Source: Bradyrhizobium symbiodeficiens (GTDB taxonomy: Bacteria > Pseudomonadota > Alphaproteobacteria > Rhizobiales > Xanthobacteraceae). From it: a DNA stretch of 64,000 bases. Below the pieces are notes generated by a model. The model had not been told where the DNA came from. It worked only from the letters and a program-made list of their open reading frames with translations, and ran no database searches. Every line of letters starts with the position of its first letter. The first letter of the stretch is position 1. Positions 59,133 through 64,000 of the stretch are shown here, piece after piece. The stretch is from contig NZ_CP029427.2 in NCBI RefSeq assembly GCF_002266465.3, forward strand, positions 5,272,501 through 5,336,500, in the 5' to 3' direction. The position numbers and the translations under genes were made by a program.

Positions 59133-61532
59133 ATGACCAAGTCTCGAAAACTCACGGAAACATTGAAACGAGGACTCCTTCCGACCGCGCTGGCGATCGC
59201 ATCCTGCATATCGATGTCGAACGCGGCACCGCTTGAAACCGCCGCTTCCACCGACGGCTCAGTGCTTCCATTCCCGCCCGCACCGTCGGCGAGCGTCGCC
59301 GCGCCGCGATTGCAGGACTCCAAGCACCAGCGACGGCCAGCACAGGATCATTTGCGCAAGGATGCGCCCAATGTGCTGATCATCCTGATGGATGACGTCG
59401 GCTTCGGCCAAGCCGCAACGTTCGGCGGTGAGATCAATACCCCGACGCTTAGCAAGCTTGCCGACCAGGGCATCAGCTACAACAGCTTCCATACCACTGC
59501 GATCTGTTCCCCGACGCGCGCGGCGCTGTTGACGGGGCGCAATCATCAGCGGGTCGGCAACGGCACGATCGCCGAACGCGCGGTGGACTGGGACGGCTAT
59601 ACCGGCATCATTCCGAAGACCTCGGCGACGATGGCGGAGGTCCTGCGCAATTACGGGTACAAGACCGCGGCCATCGGCAAATGGCACAACACGCCCGCCG
59701 ACCAGACCACCTCAATGGGGCCATTCGACCGCTGGCCGACCGGGCACGGCTTCGACTATTTCTATGGCTTCCTCGCCGGCGAGACGTCGCAGTGGGAACC
59801 GCGGCTGGTCGAGAATACCAATCAGATCGAGCCACCGCACGATGAGAAGTACCACCTGAGCGAGGACCTCGCGCAGCACGGCATCGACTGGCTGCGTCAC
59901 CATCAGGCGTTCGCGCCGGACAAGCCGTTCCTGCTCTATTGGGCACCCGGCGCCGGACATGGGCCCCATCAGATCTTCAAGGAGTGGGCCGACAGGTACG
60001 AGGGCAAGTTCGATAGCGGCTGGGATGCCTATCGCGAGCGCGTGTTCGAACGACAGAAGCAACTCGGCTGGATACCGGCTGACACCAAGCTCACACCGCG
60101 GGCTGCATCCATGCCCGACTGGGACAGCATTCCCGAAACGCAGCGCCCGTTCCAGCGCAGGTTGATGGAAATCTTTGCTGGCTTCGTCGAGCACGTCGAC
60201 GTACAGGCCGGCCGGGTGGTGGATGAGCTGGATCGTCTCGGCATTCGCGACAATACCATCGTGATCTACATCTTCGGCGACAACGGCGCCAGCGCCGAAG
60301 GCCAAAACGGGACCATCAGCGAATTGCTGGCGCAAAACGGGATTCCCAATACCGTCGAGGAGCAGATCGCCGCGCTGGACAAGATCGGTGGTCTCGAAGC
60401 GCTGGGCTCGCCCAAGACCGACAGCATGTATCACGCCGGTTGGGCGTGGGCCGGCAATACGCCATTCCAGCACACGAAGCTGGTCGCGTCGCATTTCGGC
60501 GGAACGCGCAATCCGATGGTGATTTCCTGGCCGAACGGCATCAAGCCGGATCACAGGCCGCGGCCTCAGTTCGCCCATGTCAACGACATCGCGCCGACCC
60601 TCTATGAGATCATCGGCATCAAGCCGCCGAAGGTCGTCGACGGCTTCGCGCAGGATCCGATCGATGGCGTCAGTCTCGCGTACACGTTCAGCGATCCAGG
60701 GGCTCCCACCCGCAAGGAGTTGCAGTATTTCGATAACAATGGCAGCCGCGCGATCTATCGGGATGGCTGGATCGCGGCCACGTTTGGCCCACTGGTCCCC
60801 TGGCTGCCCGGCGCACCGGGTCTCGCCGAATGGGATTCGGCCAAGGATAAATGGGAACTCTACCAGATCAGCAAGGATTTCTCGGAAGCCAACGACCTCG
60901 CCGCCAAGGAACCAGAGCGCCTGGCGGAATTGCAGAGGGTGTTCGACGAGCAGGCAAAGGCCAACCACGTCTATCCGCTGGGCGCCGGCATCTGGCTTCG
61001 GTTGCATCCCGAAGATCGCATCAAGTCGCCGTATACGAGTTGGCGGTTCGACGCGACGACGACGCGTATGCCCGAATTTTCGGCGCCGGGCATCGGCCGC
61101 GAAAGCAATAGGGTAATAATCGACGCCGAGGTCGGCGAGACCACGTCCGGCGTGCTCTACGCGCTGGGTGGGGCCGGTGGCGGCGTCACGCTGTACATGG
61201 ACAAGGGAACTCTGGTCTATGAGTACAACATGATGATCATCGAGCGGTACATCGCACGCTCCACCTCGAAGATCGCACCGGGGAAGCGGCACATCGAGGT
61301 CACGACCCAGCTTGCGAGCCCGAAGCCCCTCTCGCCTGCCGAGGTCGTGCTGAAGGTCGACGGACAGGAGGTTGCGCGGACCACGGTCAAACGCACAGTG
61401 CCCGCCGCATTCTCGGCGAGCGAAACGTTCGACGTGGGTGCGGACCTCGGTTCGACCGTCTCGCTGGACTATTTCGATCGCCGCCCGTTCAGGTTCAACG
61501 GCAGGATCGACAGGGTCGAGGTGAAGCTCTAG
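59133..61532 (+). CDS. Arylsulfatase-type sulfatase, second (large)
   Basis: This 799-residue exported sulfatase has a long N-terminal leader (signal TALAIASCISMSNAA, then a Pro/Ala-rich stretch up to residue 75). The catalytic domain has NVLIILMDDVGFGQ and catalytic Cys125 in ICSPTRAALLTGRNHQ, plus KWHNTPADQT and IFGDNGASAEG. The C-terminal 200 residues (from about 600) form a beta-rich domain as in PAS-type arylsulfatases, ending RIDRVEVKL. ATG 59133 was chosen over an overlapping TTG at 59130 because of GGAG spacing. It shares the substrate class, but little detailed similarity, with the first sulfatase. Confidence 0.9.
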   Translation: MTKSRKLTETLKRGLLPTALAIASCISMSNAAPLETAASTDGSVLPFPPAPSASVAAPRLQDSKHQRRPAQDHLRKDAPNVLIILMDDVGFGQAATFGGEINTPTLSKLADQGISYNSFHTTAICSPTRAALLTGRNHQRVGNGTIAERAVDWDGYTGIIPKTSATMAEVLRNYGYKTAAIGKWHNTPADQTTSMGPFDRWPTGHGFDYFYGFLAGETSQWEPRLVENTNQIEPPHDEKYHLSEDLAQHGIDWLRHHQAFAPDKPFLLYWAPGAGHGPHQIFKEWADRYEGKFDSGWDAYRERVFERQKQLGWIPADTKLTPRAASMPDWDSIPETQRPFQRRLMEIFAGFVEHVDVQAGRVVDELDRLGIRDNTIVIYIFGDNGASAEGQNGTISELLAQNGIPNTVEEQIAALDKIGGLEALGSPKTDSMYHAGWAWAGNTPFQHTKLVASHFGGTRNPMVISWPNGIKPDHRPRPQFAHVNDIAPTLYEIIGIKPPKVVDGFAQDPIDGVSLAYTFSDPGAPTRKELQYFDNNGSRAIYRDGWIAATFGPLVPWLPGAPGLAEWDSAKDKWELYQISKDFSEANDLAAKEPERLAELQRVFDEQAKANHVYPLGAGIWLRLHPEDRIKSPYTSWRFDATTTRMPEFSAPGIGRESNRVIIDAEVGETTSGVLYALGGAGGGVTLYMDKGTLVYEYNMMIIERYIARSTSKIAPGKRHIEVTTQLASPKPLSPAEVVLKVDGQEVARTTVKRTVPAAFSASETFDVGADLGSTVSLDYFDRRPFRFNGRIDRVEVKL

Positions 61533-61546
61533 CCAACTCGCCCCTT

Positions 61547-62515
61547 CTACAGCTCTTCCGGGGAAATACTCGCCTGCTGCGCCTTGTGGATCGAAGACGG
61601 CACCACGCCGAAATATTTCCTAAACACGCGGCTGAAATGCGATGAGCTGGAGAAGCCCCAGGAGAACGCGACGTCGGTGATGGTCTTTCCGGCGTGGGCC
61701 TCGAGTTCCTGGCGGCAGTTCTGCAGGCGGGCCTGCCAGATGTAGTCGCTCACCGTGGTGCCGCGCTCCGAGAACAGCATGTGCAGATAGCGCTTGGAGC
61801 AGCCAAGCTCGGTCGAGATCTGGTCGATGCACAGATCCGGATCGCGCAGGTGCTCGCGGATGAAGAACTGCGCGCGCACATACATCGCTTCGGGCCCGAC
61901 ACGGTCGAACATCGTGTCGGCTTCGCGCAGCGGCAGCAGCAGCAGGTCGATCAGCGAATCGGCGACGCCGACCGCGCTGTTTGCCGACAGCTTCGCCGCC
62001 TCGTCGAAGGTCGCATGAACGAAATCGTGGGCGATCCGCCCCGTCCCCGTCTTCGACGACAGTTTGCAGGCGGGCATCCGCTGCGACGGGAATCCACGGT
62101 CGCGCAGCAGCGCCTTCGGAACGATCACCACGTCATGGCGGGTGAAGGCGGGGCTGATGATCGAATGCGGGCAGGAGACGTCATAGGCGATGATGTCGCC
62201 CGGATTGATTTCGATGTGGCGGCCTTCCTGTTCGAAATAGGAGACGCCGTAGGTCTGGAAGTGAATCTTGATGTACGGATGCTCGTTCGCCTTGGCGCGC
62301 GCCAGCGTGTGGGCGATGCGATGCTGACTCACTTCGATCTGGCAGAGCTTCAGTCGCGAGACGCTGGTGTAGTCGATGCGGCCCTCGAGCGAGGACGCCT
62401 CCAGCGGATCGACGTCGAAATGCCCGCACAGACTCGTCAGCCCGTCGATCCAGCTCTGGATCTGGCGCTTCGGCGTCAGTCCTGTCGTCGAGAGCGTGTG
62501 AATTGTGTCGGACAT
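61547..62515 (-). CDS. AraC-family transcription regulator
   Basis: This 322-residue regulator has an AraC_binding_2-type N-terminal ligand domain (SRLKLCQIEVSQHRIAHT, HFQTYGVSYFEQEGRHIEIN). Its C-terminal HTH_18 double helix-turn-helix includes CIDQISTELGCSKRYLHMLF and DVAFSWGFSSSSHFSRVFRK. ATG 62515 is used; an in-frame GTG at 62527 would add four residues. It is divergent from xoxF across a 509-base spacer full of repeated motifs, and 14 bases from the converging sulfatase. It is a good candidate regulator for xoxF, for the sulfatases, or both. A 3' fragment of a second copy is at 55912-55994. Confidence 0.88.
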   Translation of the reverse strand: MSDTIHTLSTTGLTPKRQIQSWIDGLTSLCGHFDVDPLEASSLEGRIDYTSVSRLKLCQIEVSQHRIAHTLARAKANEHPYIKIHFQTYGVSYFEQEGRHIEINPGDIIAYDVSCPHSIISPAFTRHDVVIVPKALLRDRGFPSQRMPACKLSSKTGTGRIAHDFVHATFDEAAKLSANSAVGVADSLIDLLLLPLREADTMFDRVGPEAMYVRAQFFIREHLRDPDLCIDQISTELGCSKRYLHMLFSERGTTVSDYIWQARLQNCRQELEAHAGKTITDVAFSWGFSSSSHFSRVFRKYFGVVPSSIHKAQQASISPEEL

Positions 62516-63024
62516 TAATTGAGCCACTGGTGTTACCCGGGATTCGACGCGAATCGCGACCAGTGCTGCGGAGCCCTGACCCTTGATTGCGTGACGTTTA
62601 CCTCAAATTTGGGCGATCTTTGGAACGAGCGCCACCGTTCCCTTGCCACCCTTGAAAGTTAATCCTCCGCCTTAGTTGCAGCGCCGTCAAGGGGAACCTG
62701 AGCGTTGAGTGCGCTGTCAAGCGACGCGGAAGCCGCTGAATTCGCTACTGCAAAATCAAAATCTTCGCGTCCGTGCGCTATCAAGCAAACCATCTTCTCT
62801 CTTGGGCAAGTTTCCCGATGACGAAGTCGTTAGGGATTGAGAGAGGAACAATAAGAACGGGCCGCTCCTGCACGTGGACCCGTGGCTCTCATCGGGAGGA
62901 GAAAACACCACAGCATCGTTTCTGGTCCCAATCGCGACCGCCCTGCACGAGCAGACGCCGGACGAGAAGCCCGGTGAATCATTTTTGCTTCGGAACAATA
63001 AACGATACCAACGGAGGAATGACT
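62516..63024. promoter_or_regulatory. Long divergent control region between AraC gene and xoxF
   Basis: GTGCGCT(G/A)TCAAGC occurs twice as a direct repeat, at 62709-62722 and 62773-62786. TTCTCTCTTGGGCAAG at 62795-62810 resembles the repeats before pqqA, and a weaker copy (TGCGCTATCAAGCAAA) lies 21 bases before it. The site CGGAGGAATGACT directly precedes the xoxF ATG. The length of 509 bases suggests complex control. No gene is recognised inside it. Confidence 0.5.
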
Positions 63025-64000
63025 ATGCGCAAGGTGCTACTGGCGACCTTTCTTGGCTCCGCGGCGGCTCTCGCCGTCGGGGGCGCCTCAGCCAATGACG
63101 AGCTGCTCAAGATGTCGCAGAACCCGAAAGACTGGGTGATGCCCACGGGCGACTACGCCAATACCCGCTATTCCAAGCTGAACCAGATCAACGCACAAAA
63201 CGTGGGCAAGCTCCAGGTGGCCTGGACCTTCTCGACCGGCGTGCTGCGCGGCCATGAAGGTGGCCCGCTGATCATCGGCAACATGATGTACGTCCACACG
63301 CCGTTCCCGAACAAGGTCTACGCCATTGACCTTTCGCAGGAGAACAAGATCGTCTGGAAGTACGAGCCGAAGCAGGATCCGAACGTCATTCCAGTGATGT
63401 GCTGCGATACGGTGAACCGCGGCCTCGCTTTCGGTGACGGCAAGATCTTCCTGCATCAGGCCGACACCACCCTCGTCGCGCTCGACGTCAAGACCGGTCA
63501 GGTTGCATGGACCGTCAAGAACGGCGACCCCAGCAAGGGCGAAACCGGTACGTCGGCGCCGATGGTCATCAAGGACAAGGTGCTGGTCGGCATCTCCGGC
63601 GGCGAGTTCGGCGTCCAGGCCCATATGTCCGCCTACGACATCAAGACCGGCAAGCTGGCATGGCGCGGCTATTCGGAAGGGCCGGACAACCAGCTCCTGG
63701 TCGATGCGGAGAAGACCACCGCGCTCGGCAAGCCGATCGGCAAGGACTCCAGCCTCAAGACCTGGCAAGGCGATCAGTGGAAGATCGGTGGCGGTGCCAC
63801 CTGGGGCTGGATCTCCTACGATCCCGAACTGAACCTCGTCTATTACGGATCGGGCAATCCCTCGACCTGGAATCCGAAGCAGCGTCCCGGCGACAACAAA
63901 TGGTCGATGACGATCTGGGCACGTAACCCGGATACCGGCATGGCCAAGTGGGTCTATCAGATGACGCCCCACGACGAGTGGGACTATGACGGCGTCAACG
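63025..64000 (+). CDS. xoxF: Lanthanide-dependent methanol dehydrogenase XoxF (3' partial)
   Basis: These are the first 325 residues of the periplasmic PQQ methanol dehydrogenase XoxF; the window ends inside the gene. The signal peptide is RKVLLATFLGSAAALAVGGA, and the mature chain starts NDELLKMSQNPKDWVMPTGD. The adjacent-cysteine motif is VMCCDTVNRG. Active-site Glu is probably in SGGEFGVQ and Asn in GSGNPSTWNP. Catalytic Asp320 and the extra Asp322 are in HDEWDYDGVN: Asp at the second position marks lanthanide-dependent XoxF rather than calcium-dependent MxaF. It is divergent from the AraC gene. Confidence 0.95.
   Translation, partial: MRKVLLATFLGSAAALAVGGASANDELLKMSQNPKDWVMPTGDYANTRYSKLNQINAQNVGKLQVAWTFSTGVLRGHEGGPLIIGNMMYVHTPFPNKVYAIDLSQENKIVWKYEPKQDPNVIPVMCCDTVNRGLAFGDGKIFLHQADTTLVALDVKTGQVAWTVKNGDPSKGETGTSAPMVIKDKVLVGISGGEFGVQAHMSAYDIKTGKLAWRGYSEGPDNQLLVDAEKTTALGKPIGKDSSLKTWQGDQWKIGGGATWGWISYDPELNLVYYGSGNPSTWNPKQRPGDNKWSMTIWARNPDTGMAKWVYQMTPHDEWDYDGVN

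Noticed and set aside
1..64000. tRNA, rRNA, CRISPR arrays, transposases, prophage genes
   Set aside because: The intergenic regions were read on both strands, and none showed a cloverleaf, regular spacer array, or recognisable mobile-element protein.

Overview
The window looks like chromosome of a Bradyrhizobium-type alphaproteobacterium. This rests on high GC, the gene families present, dispersed palindromic repeats of the kind common in Bradyrhizobium, and a PQQ/XoxF alcohol-oxidation locus. No rRNA, tRNA, CRISPR array, prophage or insertion sequence was seen.

Region 1 (1-12322) handles purines. A four-gene ABC importer of the BMP/nucleoside type (ATPase cut by the window start, two permeases, lipoprotein-like binding protein) is followed by 8-oxoguanine deaminase. 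Next come a two-gene xanthine dehydrogenase (an FAD subunit plus a fused 2Fe-2S/molybdenum subunit), a fused OHCU decarboxylase/hydroxyisourate hydrolase, a PuuE-type allantoinase and a DUF3830 protein. Together they import purines and carry them through xanthine and urate toward allantoin and allantoate. No urate oxidase is visible here.

Region 2 (12323-26655) is general housekeeping and stress: a repeat-rich spacer, a ClC channel with CBS-like tail, a class II aldolase, a MarC protein, a DUF892 ferritin-like protein, Hsp20, Lon and HU, then a thiolase, a Tat-exported GH1 glucosidase and small hypotheticals, one of them GrlR-like.

Region 3 (26694-55268, resuming at 63025) is a large PQQ/lanthanide alcohol-oxidation locus. 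It has a TonB receptor, a quinohemoprotein alcohol dehydrogenase, one histidine kinase between two LuxR-type regulators, S-formylglutathione hydrolase, and a Ped/Lut-like ABC system (binding protein, beta-propeller, ATPase, permease). It also has a CXXCW rhodanese-like protein, an XoxJ-like binding protein, a zinc metallohydrolase, a SoxYZ-like carrier, and a second, NitT/TauT-type ABC transporter. Then follow a stand-alone pqqA, a lanmodulin homologue, and a dehydrogenase/cytochrome c/binding-protein operon. The start of xoxF runs off the right edge. Of the three PQQ dehydrogenases, two carry the Asp-x-Asp signature of lanthanide enzymes and one does not.

Region 4 (55394-62515) sits between the dehydrogenase operon and xoxF. 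It holds a Crp/Fnr regulator, two sulfatases, a frameshifted GrlR-like pseudogene and an AraC regulator. A decayed copy of the 3' end of that AraC gene lies at the far side of the block, so the sulfatase block is bracketed by direct repeats.
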